Numbered from the stretch's first letter, positions 39,568-48,497 are shown. The stretch is 64,000 nucleotides of DNA from Myroides marinus (GCF_900109075.1 NZ_FNYS01000009.1:46039-110038); one strand, 5' to 3'. The notes: generated by a model from the letters alone, not told the origin. Translations and numbers: made by a program.

Positions 39568-39585
39568 TACACTGTGAACCTAACA

Positions 39586-40014
39586 CTAGTCTGCTTTTTT
39601 CCAAGTCTGTGTTCTCCCCATTAATGAGATACCTACATAACCTCTTACATCTAGTTTATCCTTTCCATTAAGCTTCACAGTACATTTGTATTGTTTTCCA
39701 CTCTCTGGATCTGTGATTTTACCTCCTGTATATTCATCCCCTTTTTTCTCTAAACCTTTGATGATTACAAGTCCTTCGATAGGCTTCCCTTTATCGCTTC
39801 CTTCACACTTATCACATTTAGGATTTGGCTTAGATGGATTTAATAACTTCTTCACCTGACCGTAATACTTACCGTCTTTCTCGTAAATTTCGACAATAGA
39901 TTTTTCCTTTCCAGTACTGTCATCTATCGTTTTCCACTTACCTACTATACTCTGTGCTTGTGCTGATATAGACACTGCTAATACCAAAACAATTGCTGTT
40001 AAAAAATTCTTCAT
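39586..40014 (-). CDS. DUF2147 family secreted protein
   Basis: 142 residues with a signal peptide ending AQAQS (about residue 21). The mature part has IVGKWKTIDDSTGKEKSIVEIYEK and YTGGKITDPESGKQYKCTVKL, the DUF2147 pattern: a small periplasmic beta-barrel of unknown function. CDKCEG supplies a cysteine pair typical of the family. A separate -7 box (TATATTTG) 30 bp upstream indicates its own promoter although it sits close behind yihY. Confidence 0.88.
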   Translation of the reverse strand: MKNFLTAIVLVLAVSISAQAQSIVGKWKTIDDSTGKEKSIVEIYEKDGKYYGQVKKLLNPSKPNPKCDKCEGSDKGKPIEGLVIIKGLEKKGDEYTGGKITDPESGKQYKCTVKLNGKDKLDVRGYVGISLMGRTQTWKKAD

Positions 40015-40043
40015 AGATTGGAGTTATTTTAGTCGTTATACTC

Positions 40044-40051
40044 CAAATATA
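40044..40051 (-). promoter_or_regulatory. -7 promoter box TATATTTG for the DUF2147 gene
   Basis: Exact TAnnTTTG match on the minus strand, 30 bp before the ATG at 40014. Confidence 0.55.
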
Positions 40052-40052
40052 G

Positions 40053-40952
40053 CTATTTTTTTGACTTTAATTTATTTATAGCTAAATTTAATTCAAAACC
40101 TAATAATAGAATCATACAGTTAATCCACAAGTAGAACATTACTACTAATAGAGTTCCGATAGATCCATATAATTCGTTATATCTAGCGAAGCGAAGTACA
40201 TAAACACCAAAGAAATAAGAAGTCAAAATATAGAGTATAGTCGTGAATACTGACCCGATAGAGATAAACGACATCTGCTTAGTCTCCTTAGCTCCGAACT
40301 TATATAGTACAGATGTGGTGAATAGTACAACTAGTAATAAGAAAATACTTCTAGACCACTGTATCAACATAAAATTGATATGAAACTTATACATCACAAT
40401 CTCTAGTATTACAAAGAAGGCTACTGAGAAAATCAACATAACTGCTAGACACACGGATAGCACTAATGCTACTAAATACTGTCTAAAAAAATTACGCGAA
40501 ATGGTAATGTGATAAGAAGACTCAAAACCTCCGATAATAGCAAATACTCCATTAGTCATTAAGAAAATGGATAACAAAAATCCGGATGATAGTAAGGAAC
40601 GATAACTGTTATTCATAATATCACTCAGGATGGACTCTATCGCATCAAAGGTATTCGGAGGAACCGAACTAGCGATAAACTGCATAAAGTCTACCTGAAA
40701 GTTATCAATAGGAATATATGGGATAAGGTTAAGGATAAATAAGGCAAAGGGAAATAAGGCCATAAAAAAGCTGAAAGCAATAGATCCTGCTCGGTAGGAG
40801 AACGCTCCTTTAATAATACCTAACAAATACAACTCTACGAGATCATAAAGAGAATACCCTTCTAAAACCTTAAATCGAACACATTTTAGCGCTCTAACTA
40901 TCGTTCTTATAATTGGTATTCTATCTAGTCTTTCTTCAATTTCCTGCGACAT
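40053..40952 (-). CDS. yihY: YihY/BrkB family inner-membrane protein
   Basis: 299 residues, about six membrane helices, with the family segments FSYRAGSIAFSFFMALFPFALFILN (about 58) and GSIGTLLVVMFYLWINCMILLLG near the end. Members were once called ribonuclease BN but are membrane proteins of uncertain role (putative transporter or envelope function). In many flavobacteria yihY is beside nadC; here a three-gene module lies between. Confidence 0.92.
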   Translation of the reverse strand: MSQEIEERLDRIPIIRTIVRALKCVRFKVLEGYSLYDLVELYLLGIIKGAFSYRAGSIAFSFFMALFPFALFILNLIPYIPIDNFQVDFMQFIASSVPPNTFDAIESILSDIMNNSYRSLLSSGFLLSIFLMTNGVFAIIGGFESSYHITISRNFFRQYLVALVLSVCLAVMLIFSVAFFVILEIVMYKFHINFMLIQWSRSIFLLLVVLFTTSVLYKFGAKETKQMSFISIGSVFTTILYILTSYFFGVYVLRFARYNELYGSIGTLLVVMFYLWINCMILLLGFELNLAINKLKSKK

Positions 40953-40975
40953 TACTTCTCTTTTCTTATTTCATA

Positions 40976-41215
40976 TTATTTTTGAGGATGAGCTACATTT
41001 CCTTTTGATGTATCATATCCCTTGTGATTAGCTTTAAAAAAAAAGCTGATAATCAAAATTAAAAGTATAGCCACTACTGCTATAACTCCAATCGTTTTAT
41101 AAGTATTAGTCAAATATTGGGGATCAAAAAGTGAAATATCCCAGAATCCTAATACTATATATAGTGCAGTAGTCAATACGACTACACAAGCGATAAATCC
41201 TATTATATACTTCAT
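40976..41215 (-). CDS. Small two-helix membrane protein
   Basis: 79 residues with two hydrophobic helices (about 4-24 and 43-64) and a basic/polar C-terminal tail. No known family is recognised. It starts four bases from the end of the SPFH gene and is the third gene of that apparent module. Role probably linked to the SPFH protein, by position only. Confidence 0.72.
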   Translation of the reverse strand: MKYIIGFIACVVVLTTALYIVLGFWDISLFDPQYLTNTYKTIGVIAVVAILLILIISFFFKANHKGYDTSKGNVAHPQK

Positions 41216-41218
41216 ATA

Positions 41219-42220
41219 CTAAAGTTTAGACAAGATTTCTTTTTTCTTACTATCGTAATCTTCTTGGCTGATAATCCCCTCCTGCAACAGGATATTTAAC
41301 TTCTTTAGTGTTGTTAAACCATCTGTATCTCCTTGAGACAAGACTTGATTAGAAGCCATACTCAGTTGCTTTCCTAATTCTAATCCTGCTCCCATCTGTA
41401 CTCCTGCTCCTGCTAAACCACCTTGATTACGTGCTGCATCTCTTAGAGCTTTTAATTTCTCTAATTCTTCATAAGATAGACCTGCCACCTCAGCAGCTTT
41501 GACATCAGAAGTAATATCTGACACAGTAGCTATTCGCTTTTGGGTCTGCTTATCGAATACAGTTCCTATCACTTTAAAGTCCGTTAATACTACTCCTAGA
41601 GCACTAAACTCTTCGTTTATTTTACTCTTTAAATCAACAGATATTGTATCTAAGTTACTATCTATTTCTGTATATCCAAAAGATACTGAAGACAAATAAC
41701 TCGTAATTATCTGCGGAATGCGATTAGTAACTATCTCTTTAAAATCATTTGCTGTAAATACACTAGCATTGCTAATAATATCTCGGTACAAGAAATTAAT
41801 ATCCTGTATCTTAAAAGAATAAGTTCCGTTAACTCCTAACTCTACTGGAATATTATACTGCTTATCTACATACTTTATAGCAGATGGTGTACCCCAAGGT
41901 TGGTTTAAGACTTGTGACTGTCTGAAGAAATAAATCTTCAACTTATGCTCACTCTCAAAGTTCTGACGAATATTTAATAACGTAGTAATAAAAGGGTGAT
42001 TAGCTGTAGATAGGCTAAACACGCCTTCTTCTAACAGTACATCCTGTACTTTACCATCATAGACTAATACACATCCCTGACTAGGTGCTACGATTAGCTT
42101 AGAGGCATTCTTAATCTCATCTGTAGGCGATGGAAACTGATACCACAACACATTAGATTGTTGGTCTTTCCACTCAATAACTGATGCTAACTGCTTTTTA
42201 AAAAGATTGAATATTCCCAT
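41219..42220 (-). CDS. SPFH-domain protein with C-terminal SHOCT motif
   Basis: 333 residues: a Band 7/SPFH region (SPSQGCVLVYDGKVQDVLLEEGVFSLST to about residue 215; FGYTEIDSNLD, DFKVIGTVFDKQTQKRIATVSD), a glycine/methionine-rich linker, and a final SHOCT helix pair (LKKLNILLQEGIISQEDYDSKKKEIL). No signal peptide, so it is probably cytoplasmic or membrane-associated. This architecture is often annotated virion core protein-like or used as a scaffold. It lies two bases after the zinc-ribbon gene. Confidence 0.88.
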   Translation of the reverse strand: MGIFNLFKKQLASVIEWKDQQSNVLWYQFPSPTDEIKNASKLIVAPSQGCVLVYDGKVQDVLLEEGVFSLSTANHPFITTLLNIRQNFESEHKLKIYFFRQSQVLNQPWGTPSAIKYVDKQYNIPVELGVNGTYSFKIQDINFLYRDIISNASVFTANDFKEIVTNRIPQIITSYLSSVSFGYTEIDSNLDTISVDLKSKINEEFSALGVVLTDFKVIGTVFDKQTQKRIATVSDITSDVKAAEVAGLSYEELEKLKALRDAARNQGGLAGAGVQMGAGLELGKQLSMASNQVLSQGDTDGLTTLKKLNILLQEGIISQEDYDSKKKEILSKL

Positions 42221-42221
42221 A

Positions 42222-43601
42222 TTATAACTCTTTACCTATTGTCTTAATTTCGTATAAATCAGAAGCCATCTGTATGTCTCCCTCTTTATTAACAACTACA
42301 ATCTTAGTACTATCTAGTCTGACTAAGATATTATCACCTTCTACACTAGAAGAACGCACTTGTGTCCAGTCTGTCTTCTTAGTCCATATGACACTTCCAT
42401 CTAAGCTACTAATCTTTTGTAACGTAATAGTCTCTTTTTCTAAAACTGACATCTTGATAGCGATGATTACAGACTCTGCATCACTTGCTAATATCTTTCC
42501 TCCATCTACATAAGTGTGATTAGGTGTTAGGTCTTTTATAGAAACTATTTTAGCCTTTGCTTTAGTATAAGGCATCACCAAAACTTTTTTATAAGGTGAT
42601 CTCTCTGTGAATATTCCAGATCCTCCATAATCTTTTCTCCATCCAAAGTTGACATTGTACTGTGGATATCCTCGCTGAGTCATATGCTCATATTGTATCA
42701 ACTGTATTTCTTCATCTGGAAAATCATGACTCACGCTAGAAAATTTATACGAAGTAGTCTTCTCAGGATCTGGTAACTGTCTGTCATATATATTAGACAC
42801 CTTATCTATAGGTAGCACTACTCCTATAGAATCATACAATACATACTGTTTTCCCTTATTATTAGTTACTGTTAAGCATCCGTCAAAATTTCTAGATTCA
42901 ACAGCTGCTACACCTCCAGCAAATTCTGGATACTTGACAAAGAAAGTATCTGTTACATTTTCAAACACTTTATGTGATGGATTGTATAAGAATAAATAAT
43001 AGTGGTTAACGATTAAGAATAATTCATCATTCGCTCCTCTATAATAGTCTAGCCTAGTACTCTGTGTCCCTGCTCCTATAACTGATAAATCTACTTCTAT
43101 TGCTTTTCGACTTATTTCTTCTCCTGTCTTAGCGTCTAAGATGACAGTGATCACACTATTCTCCTTGCCTTTTTCTGCAAAAATATCATTAAACCATCCT
43201 GTGTAAACAATAACTTCATTCCCTTTAGGGTCTTTTATCATATCTACTTCATTAATTGAAGCATTTACATATCTTACGTCTCTCGCTGGCGGCGGAGTGG
43301 TATTATAACCAGTAGAATTAACGTTCTCTGGTGTTGAATCTGTCATTAAGAAAGAAGTTACCTGATAAGCAAAATAGACAAAAATAACGATAGATAATCC
43401 TATCATTGCTTTCTTCGCTACTTGTACTCCTTGCTCTGGGTTATAACTTCCTTTATTGTAATTGTGATTAATAGTAATATCATCATTATCTAAAAAGAAC
43501 TGTGTATTACAGCTCCTACAGATATAGTGATCTTTCTTAGTCTCATCGACTTGATTGCTACCACACTGCGGACATACTATTTTCTTGATTGTTTTGGCCA
43601 T
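42222..43601 (-). CDS. Zinc-ribbon, single-helix membrane protein with propeller-like domain
   Basis: 459 residues: a zinc ribbon with CPQCGSNQ and YICRSCNTQF (residues about 9-35), one membrane helix at about 67-85, a low-complexity linker, then a large extracytoplasmic part with repeated beta strands (YDSIGVVLPIDKVSNIYDRQ, LASDAESVIIAIK, DGSVIWTKKTDW) that looks like a WD/PQQ-type propeller. The family is not recognised. Its close spacing to the SPFH gene suggests one complex. Confidence 0.8.
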   Translation of the reverse strand: MAKTIKKIVCPQCGSNQVDETKKDHYICRSCNTQFFLDNDDITINHNYNKGSYNPEQGVQVAKKAMIGLSIVIFVYFAYQVTSFLMTDSTPENVNSTGYNTTPPPARDVRYVNASINEVDMIKDPKGNEVIVYTGWFNDIFAEKGKENSVITVILDAKTGEEISRKAIEVDLSVIGAGTQSTRLDYYRGANDELFLIVNHYYLFLYNPSHKVFENVTDTFFVKYPEFAGGVAAVESRNFDGCLTVTNNKGKQYVLYDSIGVVLPIDKVSNIYDRQLPDPEKTTSYKFSSVSHDFPDEEIQLIQYEHMTQRGYPQYNVNFGWRKDYGGSGIFTERSPYKKVLVMPYTKAKAKIVSIKDLTPNHTYVDGGKILASDAESVIIAIKMSVLEKETITLQKISSLDGSVIWTKKTDWTQVRSSSVEGDNILVRLDSTKIVVVNKEGDIQMASDLYEIKTIGKEL

Positions 43602-43613
43602 GCTTTTGTTTTA

Positions 43614-44474
43614 CTATAGAACTGCTTTTAGGCTTAAGTCCATATTGTGTACTGAATGTGTCAATGCTCCTGAAGAAACATAGTTCACTCCACATAGTGC
43701 ATATTCTCTGACCGTACTCTCATCGATATTACCTGATGACTCTGTCTGACATTGATCTCCGATAAGTGCTACTGCCTCACGTGTCATCTCATAATCAAAG
43801 TTATCTAGTAGAATGCGGTGTACATTATCACATGCTAAGATTTGTCTTACCTCATCGATGCTACGTGCTTCCACGATAATCTTTAGGTCTTTATTATTGT
43901 CTTTTAAGTATTGATTCGTCTTATCGATAGCTTGTTTAATCCCTCCAGCGAAGTCAATATGGTTATCTTTAAGCATAATCATATCGTATAGAGCGAAACG
44001 GTGGTTCTCACCTCCTGCTATCTTCACTGCCCACTTCTCTATAGCTCTGATACCTGGTGTAGTCTTACGTGTATCTAATATCTTAGTACCTGTTCCTTCT
44101 AATAAGTTAACGAATACGCGTGTCTTCGTAGCGATAGCACTCATGCGTTGCATAGCATTAAGCATTAGACGTTCTGCTTTAAGGATAGATTGAGACGATC
44201 CTGATACATATAGTACAACATCTCCTACTTTCACTTCTGCTCCATCCGCTATACATACTTCTACTTCTAAAGTAGGGTCTACATAAGCTAATACCATCTT
44301 AGCAAACTCTACACCTGCTATATATCCGTCTTCTTTTACTAATAACTTCGCTTTACCTGTAGCTGTAGCAGGAATACATGCTAATGAGCTATGGTCTCCA
44401 TCTCCTACATCTTCGCGTATAGCGTTCTTTATAATTATATCTAGTTCTGCTTTAAATTGCTCTTCTGAAATCAT
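43614..44474 (-). CDS. nadC: Nicotinate-nucleotide pyrophosphorylase (quinolinate phosphoribosyltransferase)
   Basis: Makes nicotinate mononucleotide from quinolinate and PRPP in NAD synthesis. 286 residues from ATG 44474 (MISEEQFKAELDIII), with NAMQRMSAIATKTR, DTRKTTPGIRAIEKWAV, NHRFALYDMIMLKDNHI and ILLDNFDY. The open frame to 44540 begins with TTG inside a hairpin and is not supported. The T run of a terminator-like hairpin ends only four bases before this ATG, which is unusual. Confidence 0.95.
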   Translation of the reverse strand: MISEEQFKAELDIIIKNAIREDVGDGDHSSLACIPATATGKAKLLVKEDGYIAGVEFAKMVLAYVDPTLEVEVCIADGAEVKVGDVVLYVSGSSQSILKAERLMLNAMQRMSAIATKTRVFVNLLEGTGTKILDTRKTTPGIRAIEKWAVKIAGGENHRFALYDMIMLKDNHIDFAGGIKQAIDKTNQYLKDNNKDLKIIVEARSIDEVRQILACDNVHRILLDNFDYEMTREAVALIGDQCQTESSGNIDESTVREYALCGVNYVSSGALTHSVHNMDLSLKAVL

Positions 44475-44477
44475 ATT

Positions 44478-44541
44478 AAAAAAAATTTGCGATGCTAAAA
44501 TAAGAAATGTTTTACCAAATCTTATTATAGAACATCGCAAA
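44478..44541 (-). terminator. Terminator-like hairpin abutting the nadC start
   Basis: Perfect 9-bp stem TTTGCGATG/CATCGCAAA (44486-44494 and 44533-44541) with an inner AATAAGA/TCTTATT pairing, followed on the minus strand by eight T residues ending four bases before nadC. It could terminate the PfpI transcript or act as an attenuator. Confidence 0.7.
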
Positions 44542-44595
44542 CTATGAGTTGAGTAGTTGGGATTCTATGTATATCCTAACTATTATTTTATGAGA

Positions 44596-45171
44596 TTATC
44601 CGATAGTTACTCCTAACATTTTATAGAATTCTCTAAGGATATCTGGATGACCTGGCCAAGCTGGAGAAGTCACTAAGTTACCATCTACTACTGCTTTATC
44701 AACGCCTACTTCCTTATATGTGCCACCTGCCAGAGTTACTTCTGGTCCTACTGCAGGATATGCTGTTAAGGTTCTTCCTTTTAATACATCTGCAGGAGTC
44801 AATACTTGTATTCCGTGGCAGATAGCTGCTACTGGTAAGTTCTTCTCAAAGAAGTACTTTACAAAGTCAATCACCTTACTATTAAGACGAATATATTCTG
44901 ATGATCTTCCTCCACAGATATATAGTCCATCGTAATCTGAAATATTCACCTCGTCAAATGATTTATTAATCACAAAATTATGTCCTCTTAGTTCTGCATA
45001 AGTTTGAAATCCTACGAAGTCGTGTACTGCTGTAGCGATTACTTCATTCTTCTTCTTACCTGGGCATACTACATCTACCTGTACACCTACTGATAATAGT
45101 GCTTGATAAGGTACCATCACTTCATAATCTTCTACGAAGTCACCTGCTAACATTAAAACTGATTTTGCCAT
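44596..45171 (-). CDS. DJ-1/PfpI family protein
   Basis: 191 residues of the class I glutamine-amidotransferase-like fold. Nucleophile elbow AAICHGIQVLTPADVLKG places Cys near residue 115 with the following His, and YICGGRSSEYIRLN gives the conserved acidic turn. Members act as glyoxalases/deglycases or peptidases; the activity cannot be chosen from sequence. No clear promoter is seen upstream. Confidence 0.9.
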   Translation of the reverse strand: MAKSVLMLAGDFVEDYEVMVPYQALLSVGVQVDVVCPGKKKNEVIATAVHDFVGFQTYAELRGHNFVINKSFDEVNISDYDGLYICGGRSSEYIRLNSKVIDFVKYFFEKNLPVAAICHGIQVLTPADVLKGRTLTAYPAVGPEVTLAGGTYKEVGVDKAVVDGNLVTSPAWPGHPDILREFYKMLGVTIG

Positions 45172-45325
45172 TTTTATTCTTTTTGATTAATATGCTTCTA
45201 AGATAATTATTTAAATGTATCTTCTGTGTTATCATTCTAAAAAAAGAGGCTAAAAATGCTTATTCACTCATACTTTTTAGTAATTTTAAACAAAATCAAG
45301 AACAACTTAAAATACAATCATCCCT

Positions 45326-45826
45326 ATGAAATCAAAAATTGCCATGTTAGCGCTTGCAGTAACTACATTAGTTAGCTGTAACCAAAAAGTAGCTCCTACT
45401 CAAAATGTAAAAGTTCAAGACCTATATACTATAGAAGTACCTGGTACATTTGCAGCAATGCAAGAACTATATCCTAATGCAGATATACAATACGGAAATA
45501 CATTTAAACAAATGTATCTAGTAACTACACATGAAGATAAATCTAAAACTGCTAACTTCGATGAGTATGTAACGAAGAGTCTAGCTGGATATAATAAAAG
45601 ACCTAATTATGAGATCATCAATCAAGAGGATGTGCGCATAAATGGGATAGCAGGTAAACGCTATGAAATACAAATGTCTCAAGAAAAGGATATGATGTAT
45701 ATGATACAGGTAATGCTAGACGGTAAAAAAGCTAATTATCAATATATTACTTGGACAACTGGAGAGAACAGACAAGCTCAAAAAGATAATTTCTTAAATA
45801 CTTTAGCATCTTTTAAAGAACAATAA
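45326..45826 (+). CDS. Small lipoprotein of unknown function
   Basis: 166 residues with a lipoprotein signal ending LVSC (Cys about 18). The mature part (KVQDLYTIEVPGTFAAMQELYPNADIQYGN, by position 30-59; later YMIQVMLDGKKANYQYITWT) has the alternating pattern of a PsbP/DcrB-type fold, but this is only a structural guess. Next to azurin; no recognised partner. Confidence 0.72.
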   Translation: MKSKIAMLALAVTTLVSCNQKVAPTQNVKVQDLYTIEVPGTFAAMQELYPNADIQYGNTFKQMYLVTTHEDKSKTANFDEYVTKSLAGYNKRPNYEIINQEDVRINGIAGKRYEIQMSQEKDMMYMIQVMLDGKKANYQYITWTTGENRQAQKDNFLNTLASFKEQ

Positions 45827-45867
45827 TATTTTAACAAAGTTTAAACATTAACAGATGGCTTTTGTTG

Positions 45868-45896
45868 TACCTTTATAGTACTCAAAATGAGTGCTT
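45868..45896 (+). promoter_or_regulatory. Azurin promoter region with palindrome
   Basis: A -7-like TACCTTTA (45868-45875) is followed at once by AGTACTCAAAATGAGTGCT, an imperfect palindrome with ACTCA/TGAGT arms. The placement at the presumed transcription start suggests an operator; not proven. Confidence 0.4.
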
Positions 45897-45927
45897 AAAA
45901 GCACTAAATAGTTAAATACAAAATATT

Positions 45928-46440
45928 ATGAAAAAATTAAATTTAGCTTTAGCAGTATTAGCAACAAGTACTATGTTATTCTCTTGTGGTGAGAAAAAAG
46001 CAGATACTACAACTACTCCAACAGAAACTCCTGCTGAGGCTCCTGCAGCTCCAGAAGAAGTAACTGGTGTACAAATCACTATCAATGCTGGTGATGATAT
46101 GAAGTTTGACCAAAGCGAAATCAAAGTTCCTGTAGGAGAAAAAGTTACTTTAACTTTAAAACACACAGGTAAAATGGACAAAGCTGTTATGGGACACAAC
46201 TGGGTATTATTAAAACCAGGTACTGATATGACTGCTTTTGCTACTGACGCTTCTCAAGCTGCTGATACAGATTATATCGCTGCTAAAGATGCAGATAAAG
46301 TAGTTGCTCATACTAAAACTATCGGTGGTGGAGAAACTACTACAGTAGAATTCACAATCACTGAAGCTGGTACTTACGATTTCTTATGTACTTTCCCAGC
46401 TCACTTCGCTATGATGCAAGGTAAATTAATCGCTGAATAG
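45928..46440 (+). CDS. Azurin (blue copper protein), lipoprotein
   Basis: 170 residues: lipoprotein signal ending LFSC (Cys about 20), a Pro/Ala/Glu-rich linker (TPTETPAEAPAAPEE), then the azurin fold. Copper ligands are visible as His in MGHNWVL and the loop C-TFPAHFAMM (Cys, His, Met). An electron-transfer protein tethered in the periplasm or outer membrane. A clear terminator follows. The Asn/Gly-rich region before the copper loop fits the bacterial azurin length. Confidence 0.93.
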   Translation: MKKLNLALAVLATSTMLFSCGEKKADTTTTPTETPAEAPAAPEEVTGVQITINAGDDMKFDQSEIKVPVGEKVTLTLKHTGKMDKAVMGHNWVLLKPGTDMTAFATDASQAADTDYIAAKDADKVVAHTKTIGGGETTTVEFTITEAGTYDFLCTFPAHFAMMQGKLIAE

Positions 46441-46462
46441 TATTATCACATTCAATATTAGA

Positions 46463-46493
46463 AGGAGTTGCTCAATGGGCAGCTCCTTTTTTA
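46463..46493 (+). terminator. Intrinsic terminator of azurin
   Basis: Stem AGGAGTTGC/GCAGCTCCT (one G-U pair) with T run. Confidence 0.8.
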
Positions 46494-46655
46494 TTACCCT
46501 ATTCTTAGAGTGCGACTTTCTCCTCTTAATAGGAATACCCTATATTCTACTATAAAAAAGCATAAAATATGTTAAATATGACGATTTAAGGTCATTTTAC
46601 CTCAAAATATGCAGTCATATTTTTCTGACTAATTGGTTATTCTTATTTAAGCGTG

Positions 46656-46663
46656 TATATTTG
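46656..46663 (+). promoter_or_regulatory. -7 promoter box TATATTTG for the YceI gene
   Basis: Exact TAnnTTTG match 24 bp before the ATG at 46687; it rules out an upstream in-frame GTG at 46663. Confidence 0.6.
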
Positions 46664-46686
46664 TGTTCAACAAATTAGCATATAAA

Positions 46687-47391
46687 ATGAAAAAAATTGT
46701 ATTGTCATTAGCTGTAATCGCTACGTTGACTCTTGCATCTTGTGGAAACAAAAATGCAGATAAGGCAACAACTACTACTGAACAAGAAGTTGCTGTAGAA
46801 CAAGGAGATAAATACTCTATCAACTTAACTGAGAGTAATGTAACTTGGAAAGTAGGTCACAAAGGAGGAGTAAATCCTCGTTATGGTACTTTAACTTTAA
46901 AAGCTGGTGATATCGCTATCGATGCTAATGGGTTAAATGCTGGTTCTTACACTATCGATATGACATCGATCAATGCAGATATCGCTTCTGTAGATAATGA
47001 CGCAACTAAAAAAGGAGATTTAGAAGGACACTTAAAAAGTGCTGACTTCTTTAACGTAGAAGCTAATCCTACTGTTGATTTTAAAATCACTAAAGTAGAA
47101 GATTTCGACGCTGCTAAACATACTAGCAAAGTAGAAGGAGCTAACAAAGTAGTAAGTGGAAACTTAACTATCTTAGGAAAAACTGTAAACATCACTTTCC
47201 CTGCTAAAGTTACTGTAGAAAACGGTAAAGCTGTTATGGATGCTTCATTCGTAGCTGACCGTACAGAATGGGGATTAGTATTCGGTACTACTGATAAAGA
47301 TTCAGGTGCAGCTCTTAACCCAGCTGATTGGGCTATCAGTAAAGATATGGAAATTGGTATTCATTTAGTAGCTGATAAAGTAGCTGAATAA
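46687..47391 (+). CDS. YceI-family periplasmic protein (lipoprotein)
   Basis: 234 residues from ATG 46687; lipoprotein signal ending LASC (Cys about 18). Family segments: SNVTWKVGHKGGVNPRYGTLTLK, DNDATKKGDLEGHLKSADFFNVEANP and VVSGNLTILGKTVNITFP (each cited by location). YceI proteins are lipocalin-like binders of isoprenoid lipids. An AAATATGAC/GTCATATTT inverted repeat lies at 46574-46622 upstream. A terminator follows the stop. Confidence 0.9.
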   Translation: MKKIVLSLAVIATLTLASCGNKNADKATTTTEQEVAVEQGDKYSINLTESNVTWKVGHKGGVNPRYGTLTLKAGDIAIDANGLNAGSYTIDMTSINADIASVDNDATKKGDLEGHLKSADFFNVEANPTVDFKITKVEDFDAAKHTSKVEGANKVVSGNLTILGKTVNITFPAKVTVENGKAVMDASFVADRTEWGLVFGTTDKDSGAALNPADWAISKDMEIGIHLVADKVAE

Positions 47392-47412
47392 TTACTCTAA
47401 AACATACTATAC

Positions 47413-47445
47413 AAAGAGTTACTCAAATGAGTAACTCTTTTTTTA
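47413..47445 (+). terminator. Intrinsic terminator of the YceI gene
   Basis: Perfect stem AAAGAGTTACTC/GAGTAACTCTTT with loop AAAT and seven T residues. Confidence 0.88.
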
Positions 47446-47480
47446 TTGCTAATTCTAAAACGGTTAAAAGAATAAAGCCG

Positions 47481-47488
47481 TAACTTTG
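47481..47488 (+). promoter_or_regulatory. -7 promoter box TAACTTTG for ypdA
   Basis: Exact TAnnTTTG match 26 bp before the start at 47514. Confidence 0.55.
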
Positions 47489-47513
47489 ATAATCTGAATA
47501 GAGATTAAATATT

Positions 47514-48497
47514 ATGAAGCATTTTGACATTATAATTATAGGGGGTGGCCCTATAGGTATAGCTTGTGGGATAGAAGCAAAGAAAAACGGATTGTCTTAT
47601 CTTATCATTGAGAAAGGATGTCTAGTGAACTCACTTTATCACTATCCTGTCAATATGCAATTCTTCTCGTCTTCTGAACTATTAGAATTAGATAAAATCC
47701 CTTTTATCAGCAAGGAGAACAAACCTCGTCGTAGCGAAGCTTTAGAATACTACCGTAGAGTAGTTACTACAAATGAGCTTAACATCAACTTATTTGAGGC
47801 TGTTATAGAAACTCAAAAAGACAAAGAAGGTATATTCCACGTAAAAACGTCTAAGGATAGCTATACAGCTAAAGATGTTATTATCGCTACTGGTTTTTAT
47901 GACATTCCTAATCCGCTAAACATTCCAGGAGAAAACCTTCCTAAAGTATCACACTACTATACAGATCCTCATTACTATGCTGGTATGGATGTAGTCGTAG
48001 TTGGTGCAAGTAATTCTTCTGTGGATGCTGCACTAGAGTGCTACCGCAAAGGAGCTAAAGTAACAATGGTAGTCAGAGATAGTGAGATTAGTTCACACGT
48101 TAAATATTGGGTAAAACCTGATATAGAAAACAGAATTAAAGAAGGAAGTATCACTGCTCTATTCAACAGTAATATTAAAGAAATAACTGATAATTCAGTC
48201 GTAATCAACAATAATAACGAAGAAATCACAATAAAAAACGACTTTGTCCTTGCACTTACGGGATATCGTCCTAACTTTGTGTTTTTAGAACAATTAGGTG
48301 TATCTATTTCTAATGATGAGAATAGAACTCCTACTTACAATACAGAAACTATGGAAACAAATGTGACGAACTTATATTTAGCAGGTGTAGTATGCGGTGG
48401 TTTAAACACGCACACTTGGTTTATTGAGAACTCTAGAATTCACGCTGTTACCATTCTTACACACATCATCTCTAAGTATCGATATTGTCGATTTTAG
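47514..48497 (+). CDS. ypdA: YpdA family (putative bacillithiol disulfide reductase)
   Basis: FAD/NAD(P)-dependent oxidoreductase of 327 residues, with two Rossmann motifs: IIIGGGPIGIACGIEAKKNG at residues about 6-25 and VVVGASNSSVDAALECYRKGAKV near 160, then LALTGYRPNFVFLEQLG. YpdA reduces bacillithiol disulfide in low-GC Gram-positives and is widespread in Bacteroidetes. It is convergent with a Fur-family gene with a 4-bp overlap of stop codons, compatible with a redox/metal stress context. Confidence 0.88.
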   Translation: MKHFDIIIIGGGPIGIACGIEAKKNGLSYLIIEKGCLVNSLYHYPVNMQFFSSSELLELDKIPFISKENKPRRSEALEYYRRVVTTNELNINLFEAVIETQKDKEGIFHVKTSKDSYTAKDVIIATGFYDIPNPLNIPGENLPKVSHYYTDPHYYAGMDVVVVGASNSSVDAALECYRKGAKVTMVVRDSEISSHVKYWVKPDIENRIKEGSITALFNSNIKEITDNSVVINNNNEEITIKNDFVLALTGYRPNFVFLEQLGVSISNDENRTPTYNTETMETNVTNLYLAGVVCGGLNTHTWFIENSRIHAVTILTHIISKYRYCRF

